Below, piece by piece: positions 1 through 8,161 of a DNA stretch of 64,000 nt. A model generated the notes under the pieces. The model was not told where the DNA came from. It saw only the letters and a list, made by a program, of their open reading frames with translations, and searched no databases. Position numbers and translations under genes: made by a program. The number at the start of each line of letters is the position of its first letter. Position 1 is the stretch's first letter. The stretch is from Bernardetia sp042180575 (lineage in GTDB: Bacteria > Bacteroidota > Bacteroidia > Cytophagales > Bernardetiaceae), in NCBI RefSeq assembly GCF_042180575.1, contig NZ_CP170094.1, positions 372,001 to 436,000 on the forward strand, written 5' to 3'.

Positions 1-187
1 AGCAAAATCATTGTTATCTACAGAAGATAAAAGAGAAGCATCTGACAAACGCCACCCACTAGGAAGAGTAGGAACAGCCGAAGATTTGGCTGCTGCTGCT
101 GCCTTTTTATTATCCGATGAAAGCACTTGGATAACAGGACAAATATTAGGAGTTGATGGAGGAATGGGAAAAATAAAACTCGTTTAG
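1..187 (+). CDS. SDR family oxidoreductase, C-terminal part (5' end outside window)
   Basis: Reading from base 2, about 61 codons are open and end in TAG at 185-187. The translated tail has the layout of the end of a short-chain dehydrogenase/reductase: a 'PLGRVGTAEDLAAAAAFLLS' stretch, then 'STWITGQILGVDGGMG'. In SDR enzymes this is the last helix, the TGQ strand and the closing DGG loop. The nucleotide-binding and Tyr-Lys catalytic parts lie outside the window, so the substrate cannot be inferred; a 3-oxoacyl-ACP reductase (FabG-like) is as likely as a sugar or alcohol dehydrogenase. Confidence 0.85.
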   Translation, partial: AKSLLSTEDKREASDKRHPLGRVGTAEDLAAAAAFLLSDESTWITGQILGVDGGMGKIKLV

Positions 188-472
188 TAATAGTGATTAG
201 TTTTTAGTGATTAATTATTAGTGGAATACAAATACATTGAATTATTTAATTCATTTATAAGTAAACATTAATAACTAATCACTAACCGTTAATAACTATT
301 TCTTTTCTACCAATTCCAAACTCAACATTCTATCAAAAATATTATTTTGATTAGCGAGTACTGCGATTACATGAGTGATATTTGCAATTATGAGACAAAA
401 TTTACCTACGATAGCAATAGCATTCTTGGTATTATACTTACTGACTGTCAATTAGTTATGCTATTTTTCAAT
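188..472. other. Intergenic region with AT-rich inverted repeats
   Basis: No credible gene is seen. Bases 190-225 repeat the unit AGTGATTA, and bases 266-300 carry the same words in inverted orientation (AATCACTAA), so the two blocks could pair across about 40 bases. A 69-codon frame at 347-556 runs through the hairpin repeat that follows and has no family features; it is not called. Confidence 0.5.
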
Positions 473-543
473 CATCGGTACTGCCCTTTCGGGCTGACCT
501 TGATTAAAAGTAGGTTCGTCTCGTTAGAGCAGACCGAAAGTAT
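473..543. repeat. Dispersed ~70-bp hairpin repeat, copy A
   Basis: About 70 bases match 22098-22167 at roughly 85% identity with one 1-base gap. Inside, CTTTCGGGCTG pairs with CAGACCGAAAG (10 of 11), giving a hairpin with a loop of about 40 bases. Both copies lie in non-coding DNA next to eroded or dubious reading frames. Function unknown; a short repetitive extragenic element is the simplest reading. Confidence 0.65.
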
Positions 544-597
544 AAATGCACGATAATTAATTACCAAATCTGATTTTTTAAGTGACAAAATGGTAAT

Positions 598-831
598 TTA
601 GATAGAAAAAATAAAACTATTTTTTAATTTAAAAAAAGGTAGGGTACAATAGAAAAAACGTAATCCCTTCTTATTGATTTCTTTATAAAAAGTCATTTTT
701 TTGCGTTCTAATTCGCCTTCATAAGCTGTCAGTTTTCCATCTTTTCCAATAACTCTATGACAAATTCCATTTGCCGAAGCAACAATACGAATAGCCTTTG
801 CTGTTTTCAGTGTTTCACTGCCGACTTCCAC
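598..831 (-). pseudogene. Remnant of O6-methylguanine-DNA methyltransferase (MGMT/Ogt)
   Basis: The frame encodes a recognisable C-terminal MGMT stretch: 'KAIRIVASANG', then 'ICHRVIGKDGKLTAYEGELE', which holds the active-site Cys of the family's PCHRVIG motif. Two things are wrong with it. The usual eight or so residues between the 'ANG' and 'PCHRV' parts (normally N-P-x-P-I-I-I-P) are missing. The whole upstream domain, over 100 residues in intact enzymes, is also absent, because no in-frame homologous sequence precedes it above 831. The last ~25 residues look like read-through. This is a truncated and internally deleted gene, unlikely to be functional. Confidence 0.7.
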
Positions 832-958
832 AAAAAATATCAGACAATAAAGAACACAACTGAAAATTTCTTTTTTCCATAATAGTTAGGTTTGAAAATC
901 CAATATTGTGGAAATCTAGCTACTCATTAAATAACTTAATATTTTACTGATAACTGAT

Positions 959-3052
959 TTATCTTCTTTCTTTTTGTATTTCTGAAATGGCTGTTTTGAT
1001 ACTTTCCTGAATCGCTTGTATTCTATCTGTTACTTTACTTATTTGATTTCCTTGTGAAAGCATTCTTCGAAGTTGATTTATCTGAGTTTCTAATTCTTTT
1101 ACTTCCAAAAGACGCAATGTAGCACGTATTTTATGATGAACTAAGGCAAGTTGAGTTTCATAATCAGGTAAATGAGTAGATGCCAAAATTCGATTAAATT
1201 CAATTAAATCTGTTTCACTCAACTCTAAAAGTTCTGTATAAAATTCTTTATCTGCACCAGCTAAATTTTTGAAATAAGCATAATTCAAACTTCCCTTTTT
1301 ATCATTTTCTTGTGGGATTAATGGAACTTGTTTTTGAAGTTGTGTATAACTATGTTGTGCAATTTTTTGATATAACTCGTTGGGATTAAACGGTTTACTC
1401 AAAAAATCATTCATTCCCACTTGAACAATTCGCTCTCTTTCATTTAGAAGTGTTGAAGCTGTTAGGGCAATAATTGGAGTAAATTTATTTGTTTCTTGCT
1501 CTAAAATTCGCATCTGACGAGCAGACTCATAACCATCCATAACAGGCATTTGCAAATCCATCAAAATAACATCAAAATCATTCTTTTTAAATAAATCTAC
1601 TGCCATTTCTCCATTCTCAGCTACTTGATATTTTGCACCCCAATTATTCAAAAACTTCTTTACTAATATTTGATTGACTTTATTATCTTCTACAATCAAA
1701 ATATTTACGCCTCTCAAATTCTTGATATGAGTAGCATCAGGAAGATTAGCTGTAATGGCTTGTACTTTTCCAAGCTGAAAACCAAGTTGAAAACTAAACG
1801 TAGAGCCCACCATCATTGTACTCATCACATTGATTGTTCCTCCTTGAAGCTCTACAAGCTGTTTTGTAATCGCTAATCCTAAACCTGTTCCTCCATATTT
1901 GCGAGAAGTATCTTCTTCTGCTTGAGAAAAATCTTCAAAAATAGAATTTATTTTCTCTGATGAAATACCAATTCCTGTATCAGAAACGGCAAATAATAAT
2001 TCTACTTTTTCTGTTTTGTGGTGTAAAAGTCTGACTGTAATAGTAACTGTTCCTTCGTCGGTAAATTTAATTGCATTTCCGATGAGATTATTCAAAATTT
2101 GAGAAAGGCGTGTCGAATCTCCAAGTAATGATTTAGGAATGGTTTTGTCGATATTACTACGAAGAAGAATATTTTTTTCATCAGCACGAGCTTTAAAAAT
2201 TTCGACTGTATTCTGAATCAAAGAAGGCAAATCAAATTCTGCTTGCTCAAAAGCCATTTTACCAGCTTCCATCTTCGAAATATCTAAAACACTATTAATA
2301 AGCGAAAGTAAATTTTGTGCCGAAAATTCCAAAATTTCTATATTTTCAGCCATTTCACCCTCCAAACTATCATTTTTCAAAAGATGTGTCATGCCAATAA
2401 TAGCATTTAGAGGCGTTCTAATTTCGTGACTCATCGTCGACAAAAATTGTTCTTTTGTTTTTGTAGCAGCCTCAGCTTGTTCTTTTGCCTTTTTCAAATC
2501 ATCATTGGTTGCCATAAGTTCGGAAGTGCGCTCCCTCACTTTGCTTTCCAAATCTTCATTAGCACTTTTGAGTGCATTTACTAATTGTCTGTTTTCGGTA
2601 CGCAACGAATAGGTTTCTAAAGCCTTATCAATAGTCAAAAGCATTTCGTCTTTATTCCAAGGCTTTACCAAATACCTAAAAATTCCACATTTATTGATAG
2701 CTCGCATAATATCCTCTGTATCGCTATAAGCTGTCAGAATAATACGAACTGTGTTTGGATAACTTTCAGCGACTCTTTCCAAAAACTCTACTCCTGTCAT
2801 TTCTGGCATTTTTTGGTCAGAAATAACAAGCTGAATATCATTAGTTGATAAAACCTCTAATCCTTCTTTTCCAGAAATAGCCGTAAAAATAGTATAATGC
2901 CTTCTAAACGAACTTTTAAAAATACGCAAATTACTTTCTTCGTCATCGACATAGAGAATAGAAGATGTTTTTTTAGGCTTTGTATTTATTTCTGTTTCAG
3001 AATCAGAAAGTAAAGTCGTTGAATTAGTTGTATTATCTAGGGAATCAGACAT
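959..3052 (-). CDS. Hybrid sensor histidine kinase/response regulator (REC-HisKA-HATPase-REC-HPt-like)
   Basis: This is a cytoplasmic phosphorelay protein of 697 residues with no membrane segment. An N-terminal receiver (about 31-150) has the acidic pair 'VDDEE', phospho-acceptor Asp79 in 'ISDQKMP', and the conserved K-P near 130. A coiled linker follows (150-200), then HisKA with His209 in 'MSHEIRTPLNAI'. The HATPase domain has N box 'NAIKFTDEG', 'DTGIGI' and 'GGTGLGL'. A second receiver around 450-570 has 'MDLQMPVMDG'. The C-terminal ~90 residues are helical, with 'HHKIRATLRLLE' resembling an HPt box. Because the input domain is a receiver, it probably takes phosphate or a signal from another kinase. 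It is last of three minus-strand genes spaced 28-30 bp apart, so it is probably co-transcribed with the trmH-like gene. Confidence 0.93.
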   Translation of the reverse strand: MSDSLDNTTNSTTLLSDSETEINTKPKKTSSILYVDDEESNLRIFKSSFRRHYTIFTAISGKEGLEVLSTNDIQLVISDQKMPEMTGVEFLERVAESYPNTVRIILTAYSDTEDIMRAINKCGIFRYLVKPWNKDEMLLTIDKALETYSLRTENRQLVNALKSANEDLESKVRERTSELMATNDDLKKAKEQAEAATKTKEQFLSTMSHEIRTPLNAIIGMTHLLKNDSLEGEMAENIEILEFSAQNLLSLINSVLDISKMEAGKMAFEQAEFDLPSLIQNTVEIFKARADEKNILLRSNIDKTIPKSLLGDSTRLSQILNNLIGNAIKFTDEGTVTITVRLLHHKTEKVELLFAVSDTGIGISSEKINSIFEDFSQAEEDTSRKYGGTGLGLAITKQLVELQGGTINVMSTMMVGSTFSFQLGFQLGKVQAITANLPDATHIKNLRGVNILIVEDNKVNQILVKKFLNNWGAKYQVAENGEMAVDLFKKNDFDVILMDLQMPVMDGYESARQMRILEQETNKFTPIIALTASTLLNERERIVQVGMNDFLSKPFNPNELYQKIAQHSYTQLQKQVPLIPQENDKKGSLNYAYFKNLAGADKEFYTELLELSETDLIEFNRILASTHLPDYETQLALVHHKIRATLRLLEVKELETQINQLRRMLSQGNQISKVTDRIQAIQESIKTAISEIQKERR

Positions 3053-3080
3053 TTTATAAAATTTCTTTAAAATATAATTT

Positions 3081-3614
3081 TTAGTTTTTTATCTCCTTGT
3101 TAAAAAATCTTCTTAGCTCAGCTCTTTTCTGTTCTCTTATTTCTTTTCCAGTTATCAAATTCCATTTTTTTGTATCTCTATCAAAAATAAATCTTGCATC
3201 AGGAATATAACCCATTGTTCCTCCACAATTAGCAGCTAAAGCAATTTTTTTTCTACTTATAGATTTAATTACCCAGCTTCCTATATTTATATCGACTGTA
3301 TCACTACCAAAAAACTTATGACTAATATGATAAATCATTTTACCTGCATTTTTTTTGAAGGGTTTACTTAATACTGAATGATAACTCGTTTTTTTATCAA
3401 AAAAAATAAATTGATTTAAGTTATTTTGTTGTATTAATAAGTTTTTATCAAATTCTGTTCTAATAAGAATCCGATTATTTGGCTCATTTTCTGTCTTGTT
3501 TAAAAATGAAATAGATAAAGTCTTATTATAAAAGGTAGCTAATAAAGAATCTGTAATATTTTGTCCAAATGAATACAACGGAATCAAAAGAAATAAAAAA
3601 AGTAGTACTCGCAT
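3081..3614 (-). CDS. Hypothetical secreted protein, 177 aa
   Basis: The first 18 residues form a clear signal peptide (Met-Arg, a Leu/Phe-rich core, then 'YSFGQ' as a typical Bacteroidota signal peptidase I site), so the product is exported. The mature part is basic and beta-rich with no family I recognise. A late 'AANCGGTMGYIPDARFIFD' stretch resembles a substrate or ligand loop, but I cannot name it. It sits between the trmH-like and histidine kinase genes with ~30-bp gaps, suggesting one transcript. No T9SS tail is present. Confidence 0.75.
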   Translation of the reverse strand: MRVLLFLFLLIPLYSFGQNITDSLLATFYNKTLSISFLNKTENEPNNRILIRTEFDKNLLIQQNNLNQFIFFDKKTSYHSVLSKPFKKNAGKMIYHISHKFFGSDTVDINIGSWVIKSISRKKIALAANCGGTMGYIPDARFIFDRDTKKWNLITGKEIREQKRAELRRFFNKEIKN

Positions 3615-3644
3615 TAGATTGAATTAGCCTATTAAAAAATAATT

Positions 3645-4181
3645 TCAACTAAATATATTCATTTTTTCTGTACAATGCCAAAGAATTATCCCCAAACTTA
3701 CAGAAACATTGAGAGAATGTTTTGTTCCAAATTGAGGAATTTCTAAAGCAGCATCACAATTTTGTAATACTTCTGCATCCACTCCAAAGGCTTCATTACC
3801 AAAAACAAAAGCATATTTATCTTCTTTTTTGGGTAAAAATGTATTTAATTTTTGACTTTCAGTCGTTTGTTCGATAGCAAAAATAGAATACCCTTCTTTA
3901 CGTAAAGCATCAATCGCTTCATTTGTTGTATCAAAATATTCCCATTCTACGGATTCTGTTGCACCTAAAGCTGTTTTCTGAATTTCTCGGTGTGGAGGTT
4001 TGGCTGTAATACCACACAAAGCTATTTTTTCAATAGAAAAAGCATCAGAAGTTCGGAAAGCTGCACCTACATTATGTGCGCTTCTGACATTATCCAAGAC
4101 AATAACTATCGGTTGCTTTTTTTGTTCTTTAAATTCTTCAACTCCAATTCTGTTGAGATTTTCTAAGGAAAGTTGTTTCAT
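3645..4181 (-). CDS. SpoU/TrmH-family tRNA/rRNA 2'-O-methyltransferase
   Basis: The 178-residue protein carries the three SPOUT knot motifs in order: motif 1 'LDNVRSAHNVGAAFRT' (residues about 30-45) with the catalytic Arg and Asn, motif 2 'FVFGNEAFGV', and motif 3 'IPQFGTKHSLNVSVSLGI' near the C-terminus. It lacks the N-terminal RNA-binding domain of larger RlmB-type enzymes, so it is a minimal TrmH/TrmL-like enzyme using S-adenosylmethionine. The exact target nucleoside cannot be read from the sequence. It is first in a three-gene minus-strand run. A MITE lies between its start and a candidate promoter at 4511-4518. Confidence 0.9.
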   Translation of the reverse strand: MKQLSLENLNRIGVEEFKEQKKQPIVIVLDNVRSAHNVGAAFRTSDAFSIEKIALCGITAKPPHREIQKTALGATESVEWEYFDTTNEAIDALRKEGYSIFAIEQTTESQKLNTFLPKKEDKYAFVFGNEAFGVDAEVLQNCDAALEIPQFGTKHSLNVSVSLGIILWHCTEKMNIFS

Positions 4182-4201
4182 AAATAATCATTGATATAAT
4201 T

Positions 4202-4492
4202 GGTTATCTGACAATTTTTGTGGAACGTGCAACATGGGTAGTTAACAACTACCATTAATACACTTATTTGCCTTCATGTTCCATAGGAAATTGATATTGG
4301 TAACAAAGTTAAGAAGCTAGAAACTGTATTCTGTTCTGTTAGGAACTACACATTGGTAGCATTTAGAATAGGTAGTAAAAAATGCTATGCAACTCCTACG
4401 GAGTAGATGAGTTTTAACGTTTCTATTTTTCTACCAAAAAGAAACTCCTAACGGAGTAAAAATCAAAATTTTACAAAAATTGTCAGATAACC
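4202..4492. mobile_element. MITE-like element, member 1 (291 bp) with 8-bp target duplication
   Basis: The ends are a perfect 20-bp inverted repeat, GGTTATCTGACAATTTTTGT at 4202-4221 and its complement at 4473-4492. The element is flanked on both sides by ATATAATT (4194-4201 and 4493-4500), an 8-bp target-site duplication. It has no coding capacity. Internal hairpins include an ACTCCTACGGAGT palindrome (4392-4404) and a related one at 4444-4457. Members 2 and 3 (45677-45817 and 57813-57917) share the ends. Eight-base duplications and ends starting GG resemble ISL3-family elements, so a transposase of that type elsewhere may mobilise it (inference). Confidence 0.85.
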
Positions 4493-4510
4493 ATATAATT
4501 TTATTTGATG

Positions 4511-4518
4511 CAAAGTTA
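4511..4518 (-). promoter_or_regulatory. Candidate -7 promoter element for the trmH-like gene
   Basis: The minus strand reads TAACTTTG, matching the Bacteroidota -7 consensus TAnnTTTG. No convincing -33 TTG is seen at the right spacing, so this is weak. If real, the MITE at 4202-4492 sits inside the 5' leader of the trmH-like transcript. Confidence 0.3.
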
Positions 4519-4572
4519 CAAAAATCTTGTTTTTTATTTATATCATTCCTTTGGCAAAATATTTTACATTTG

Positions 4573-4620
4573 AATAAAAAAAGCCATAATTGAGTTTCTT
4601 GTAAAACTTTCTCAATTATG
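4573..4620 (-). terminator. Terminator of the cation antiporter gene
   Basis: CATAATTGAG (4585-4594) pairs perfectly with CTCAATTATG (4611-4620). On the minus strand the stem is followed by a GGC then a run of seven T. It lies ~130 bases after the stop codon of the antiporter gene. The rest of 4501-4751 holds no gene. Confidence 0.6.
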
Positions 4621-4751
4621 ACAAAAATTAGCTATTTCTTTATTAAATTTTATTATGGTTTGTATTTATGACATAAATAGGTTTTACCCCTATTTTTATT
4701 TTTGTTGTGCGACCATTTGTTATGCCCCCACCAACACTTATACTAATTTAT

Positions 4752-5729
4752 TTAAACAAATCCAACTTGTTGATAAATCAAATAAGCAATATAAACAACA
4801 TAACCAAGAGTAAGGATTGAACCTTCACCTCGGCTTATTTTTCGTCCTTCTCCCAAAAATACAAAAGCAACTACCATCAAACAACCTAGAGCAGTAACTA
4901 CAATATCTAAATTATTTATATTGGGACTAAATGGAATTGGTCTTACAGTTGCGCTAATTCCCAAGACAAAAAAGATATTAAAAACATTTGAACCTACTAC
5001 ATTACCAATAGCCATATCTGCACTGCCTTTTCTTGCTGCCAAAACAGATACCACTAACTCAGGAAAAGACGTTCCTGCTGCCACTACGGTTAGTCCAATT
5101 ATTCCTTCGCTTACTCCCCATGATTTTGCAATTTCTACGGCTGCATCTACCATAAATTTTCCCCCTCCAATAAGACCAGCAAAACCACCTAGAAGCATCA
5201 AAACAGATAATCCTAAAGGTAACTTTTGTATTTCTTCAGCCTCTTCAATAGATAACTTTTGATCTTTCTGTGCTGAGAAAAATGTATAATACATAAAAAC
5301 TACAAAGAAAAATAGTAAAATAATTCCATCACTTCTTGTCAGAATAGAGCTACTAGAACCATCAATAAGCATATCATTAGCCAAAATACCAAGCACCAAA
5401 GCAGCCAAAAGTCCTAAAGGAATTTCTATCTGAACAGTAGCACGCTTTACAAAAATGGGCGAAATCATAGAACAAATACCCAAAATAGCCAATGTATTAA
5501 AAATATTACTTCCCAAAACATTTCCAATCGCAAGGTCAGAGCTTCCACTAGAAGAGGCAAAAAGATTGACAACAAGCTCAGGCGCAGAAGTACCAATCGA
5601 AACAACCGTCAGACCAATAATAAGGTCAGAAATATTAAAGCGTTTGGCTATCGATGAAGCACCGTCAGTTACCCAATCTGCTCCCTTAACAAGAACAATG
5701 ACACTAACTATAAAAATAAGATAATCCAT
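4752..5729 (-). CDS. CaCA-family calcium/sodium antiporter (YrbG-like)
   Basis: The 325-residue integral membrane protein is built from two homologous halves, each with the alpha-repeat signature of cation/Ca2+ exchangers: 'GTSAPELVVNLFAS' followed by 'GNVLGSNIFN' in the first half, and 'GTSFPELVVSVLAA' followed by 'GNVVGSNVFN' in the second. The acidic Glu of each 'PEL' is the ion-binding residue. About ten hydrophobic segments are visible, with a charged cytoplasmic loop ('SAQKDQKLSIEEAEEIQK') between the halves. Length is normal for YrbG-type proteins. It exchanges Ca2+ (or another divalent cation) for Na+ or H+ across the inner membrane; the counter-ion is not readable. It is transcribed divergently from the M20 peptidase gene. 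Confidence 0.92.
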   Translation of the reverse strand: MDYLIFIVSVIVLVKGADWVTDGASSIAKRFNISDLIIGLTVVSIGTSAPELVVNLFASSSGSSDLAIGNVLGSNIFNTLAILGICSMISPIFVKRATVQIEIPLGLLAALVLGILANDMLIDGSSSSILTRSDGIILLFFFVVFMYYTFFSAQKDQKLSIEEAEEIQKLPLGLSVLMLLGGFAGLIGGGKFMVDAAVEIAKSWGVSEGIIGLTVVAAGTSFPELVVSVLAARKGSADMAIGNVVGSNVFNIFFVLGISATVRPIPFSPNINNLDIVVTALGCLMVVAFVFLGEGRKISRGEGSILTLGYVVYIAYLIYQQVGFV

Positions 5730-6055
5730 TATGAAATGATTATTGGAATAGAATGATTTAGATTGTTTTCCTAAACTGTTTTGTTTTTCTGAGTAAATAA
5801 CAAACCATGAACCAAAGGAATTAAAAAGAACCCATTTTTAGACTATCACACCTTTTGAATAGATGAAGGTTCTTTTTTTGAAGAAAAAACTGTATATTCC
5901 ACTCAAATTGAAGATAGCTTATAGAGAAAATAATTTGCTTGGTTTGACTACCCAAACAAACAAATCAAGCCTAAAAATTATTTTAACTCTAATAAATTCT
6001 TAAATTTGTAAATAACACATTTAATTCTCACTAAATAATTTTAGTAAATCAATAT
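5730..6055. other. Divergent intergenic region with one long-loop hairpin
   Basis: The region separates two divergent genes. AAAAAGAACC (5823-5832) can pair with GGTTCTTTTT (5868-5877) across a 35-base loop and is followed by T residues. A terminator-like hairpin is odd between divergent promoters; it could be a leader attenuator or the end of a small RNA, or chance. No reading frame is supported here. Confidence 0.35.
6001..6008 (+). promoter_or_regulatory. Candidate -7 element for the M20 peptidase gene
   Basis: TAAATTTG matches TAnnTTTG and lies 48 bases before the ATG, giving a plausible short leader. No clear -33 TTG stands 19-20 bases upstream. Confidence 0.35.
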
Positions 6056-7435
6056 ATGAAGACACACGATTATATAGAACAAAACAAAGAACGCTTCTTA
6101 GAAGAACTTAAAGACTTACTTCGCATCCCTTCTGTAAGTGCTGATAGCAAGTACAAAGCTGATGTTTTTAGAGCAGGCGATTTTTTGAAAGAAAAATTAG
6201 AAGAAGCAGGTGCTGATAAAGTAGAACTGTGCCAAACAGCAGGTTATCCTATTGTTTATGGAGAAAAAATTATTGATTCTTCTCTTCCTACAGTTTTAGT
6301 TTATGGACATTATGATGTTCAGCCACCAGACCCATTAGACCTTTGGGAAACTCCTCCTTTTGAACCAACTATCAGAGATGAAAAAATTTATGCTCGTGGT
6401 GCGTGCGACGACAAAGGACAAATGTATATGCACTTAAAAGCATTTGAAGCTATGATGAAAACAAATTCTTTGCCTTGTAATGTCAAATTTATGATAGAAG
6501 GCGAAGAAGAGGTAGGCTCAGATAACTTAGGAATTTTTGTGCAAAATAACAGAGAAAAATTAGCTGCTGATGTAATTTTGATTTCTGATACTGGAATGAT
6601 TGCCAATGATATTCCTTCTGTAACAGTTGGTTTGCGTGGTCTTTCGTATGTAGAAGTAGAGGTTACAGGTCCTAATCGTGATTTGCATTCAGGGCTTTAT
6701 GGTGGTGCTGTTCCGAATCCAATCAATGTTCTTTGTGATATGATTGCTTCTTTGAAAGATGAGGACGGACGTATTACAGTAGAAAATTTTTATGATGATG
6801 TAGAAGACCTTTCAAAAGAAGAGCGTACAAAAATGGCAGAAGCTCCTTTCTCTTTGGAAGAATATAAAAAATCTATTGGACTAAAAGATGTAGAAGGAGA
6901 AAAGGGATATTCTACTTTAGAACGTGCTTCTATCCGTCCGACTTTAGATGTAAACGGAATTTGGGGAGGATATACAGGCGAAGGCGCAAAAACAGTTATC
7001 GCATCAAAAGCGTATGCTAAAATTTCTATGCGTTTAGTTCCTAATCAAGATTCTGAAACTATAACAAAACTTTTTAAGAAGCATTTTGAAAAAATTGCTC
7101 CTCCTTCTGTAAGCGTTCTTGTAAAACCTCATCATGGAGGCGAACCAGTAGTTACACCAATAGATTCACAAGCATATCAAGCTGCAAGTTTTGCCTATAA
7201 GCAAACATTTGATAAAGATCCAATTCCAATGCGTGGAGGTGGAAGTATTCCAATCGTTGCGATGTTCAAATCTGAACTCGGAATTGATAGTATTTTGATG
7301 GGCTTTGGCTTAGATTCTGATGCCATTCATTCACCAAATGAACATTACGGACTTTTCAATTATTACAAAGGAATAAATACAATTCCTCATTTCTTCTTCC
7401 AATATGCTAAAATTTATAAGCCAGAATTGGTTTAG
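6056..7435 (+). CDS. M20-family metallopeptidase (dipeptidase/ArgE-DapE-like)
   Basis: The 459-residue enzyme shows the complete di-zinc site of M20 peptidases: His85 and Asp87 in 'GHYDVQPP', bridging Asp in 'GACDDKGQ' (~118), general base and ligand Glu in 'EGEEEVGS' (~150), Asp in 'SDTGM', and a final His in 'HSPNEHYG' near 425. The dimerisation lid domain lies between, with 'RDLHSGLYGGAVPNP'. Sequence style ('RIPSVSADSKYKADV', 'WETPPFEPTIRD') fits the CNDP-like/PepV dipeptidase branch rather than DapE. It probably hydrolyses dipeptides in the cytoplasm; no signal peptide is present. It is monocistronic, with a terminator at 7493-7531. Confidence 0.93.
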   Translation: MKTHDYIEQNKERFLEELKDLLRIPSVSADSKYKADVFRAGDFLKEKLEEAGADKVELCQTAGYPIVYGEKIIDSSLPTVLVYGHYDVQPPDPLDLWETPPFEPTIRDEKIYARGACDDKGQMYMHLKAFEAMMKTNSLPCNVKFMIEGEEEVGSDNLGIFVQNNREKLAADVILISDTGMIANDIPSVTVGLRGLSYVEVEVTGPNRDLHSGLYGGAVPNPINVLCDMIASLKDEDGRITVENFYDDVEDLSKEERTKMAEAPFSLEEYKKSIGLKDVEGEKGYSTLERASIRPTLDVNGIWGGYTGEGAKTVIASKAYAKISMRLVPNQDSETITKLFKKHFEKIAPPSVSVLVKPHHGGEPVVTPIDSQAYQAASFAYKQTFDKDPIPMRGGGSIPIVAMFKSELGIDSILMGFGLDSDAIHSPNEHYGLFNYYKGINTIPHFFFQYAKIYKPELV

Positions 7436-7451
7436 ATTTTAAATAAATATC

Positions 7452-7469
7452 GTTTGTGGGGACACAAAC
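7452..7469. repeat. Short hairpin related to the GTTGGTG...CACC family
   Basis: GTTTGTG and CACAAAC form a 7-bp stem around a GGGA loop. The same arrangement with sequence GTCGTTGGTGGGGACACC recurs at 50544-50567 and inside two MITEs, so this is probably a diverged member of that dispersed hairpin. Confidence 0.4.
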
Positions 7470-7492
7470 AACAGCAAGCAGAGTTTTTAAGC

Positions 7493-7531
7493 AAAAAACG
7501 AACTACAATTTATTTTGTGGTTCGTTTTTTT
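7493..7531. terminator. Bidirectional terminator between convergent genes
   Basis: AAAAAACGAACTACAA pairs with TTGTGGTTCGTTTTTT (one G-T/A-C change) around a 6-base loop, with T-runs on either strand. It lies where the plus-strand M20 gene meets the end of the minus-strand disrupted gene. Confidence 0.8.
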
Positions 7532-8161
7532 ACTTTATCCTTATATTATGTGATTTATCAGCTTTCCCATTTAGTTTTTCATCAAACAAAAATTCTCCCA
7601 AATGAGTGCCTTGAAAATCACAAATTTCATAAGCTCCCTTTTCAAAATCTACAGATAAATATATTTTATTTCTATTTTCTCCTGCACTATAAATCTGCCT
7701 TATTTTATCTTTAGTTTTATTCAAATCACTAACTTTACTATCAAAACTGTAACCGTTTATAATTGCTACTTTTTGAGCCATTTTACTTATTAAACTATTT
7801 TTTTGAGAAGCATTTGAACGAAGATATAATCTAAATTTATCCCAGTCATTATCTACTAAATGATTTGAAATTTCTGTAAGGGGTAAATATTTTAATGATG
7901 GATTCCACGAATTAAAATCAAAATTATTCAGTTTCGATTTTTCATATTTTTTTTTTATCTCTTCAAATTTAGAAGGCTCTAAACAATTTTTCCATTCAAT
8001 TTCAACACGAAGCCATTTTTTAAGCTCTTCAATATTATCAATTTGCTGAATATGTGTGATTTTGGGAAGTTCTGTACGAGATTTTTTGAGTAAAGACAAA
8101 AACTTTTCTCTGCCGTAAGGAGAGTTTCCAAAATTGAGAATCAAGAAAGTACAATCTTCTT
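7530..8161 (-). pseudogene. 3' fragment of the IS-split unknown gene (third gene of the DUF262/ATPase module)
   Basis: This is the C-terminal ~207 codons of a gene cut by the insertion sequence at 8162-9337. Removing the IS and one copy of the 9-bp duplication joins 'KLEKED' (from 9339) directly in frame to 'CTFLILNFGNSPYGREKF' here, restoring an uninterrupted protein of about 338 residues. I do not recognise the family. The end ('YLSVDFEKGAYEICDFQG', then 'HLGEFLFD') looks like a small beta domain. The only start-like codon in the fragment is TTG at 8142-8144, so independent expression is doubtful. Confidence 0.85.

Noticed and set aside
347..556. A 69-codon plus-strand frame
   Set aside because: Its second half is the 473-543 hairpin repeat and its first half has no protein-like pattern.
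5823..5879. Riboswitch upstream of the cation antiporter
   Set aside because: One hairpin with a long loop only; no conserved aptamer core recognised.
7454..7714. A frame antisense to the end of the IS-split gene
   Set aside because: It runs through the terminator and is composed of antisense Leu/Phe codons.
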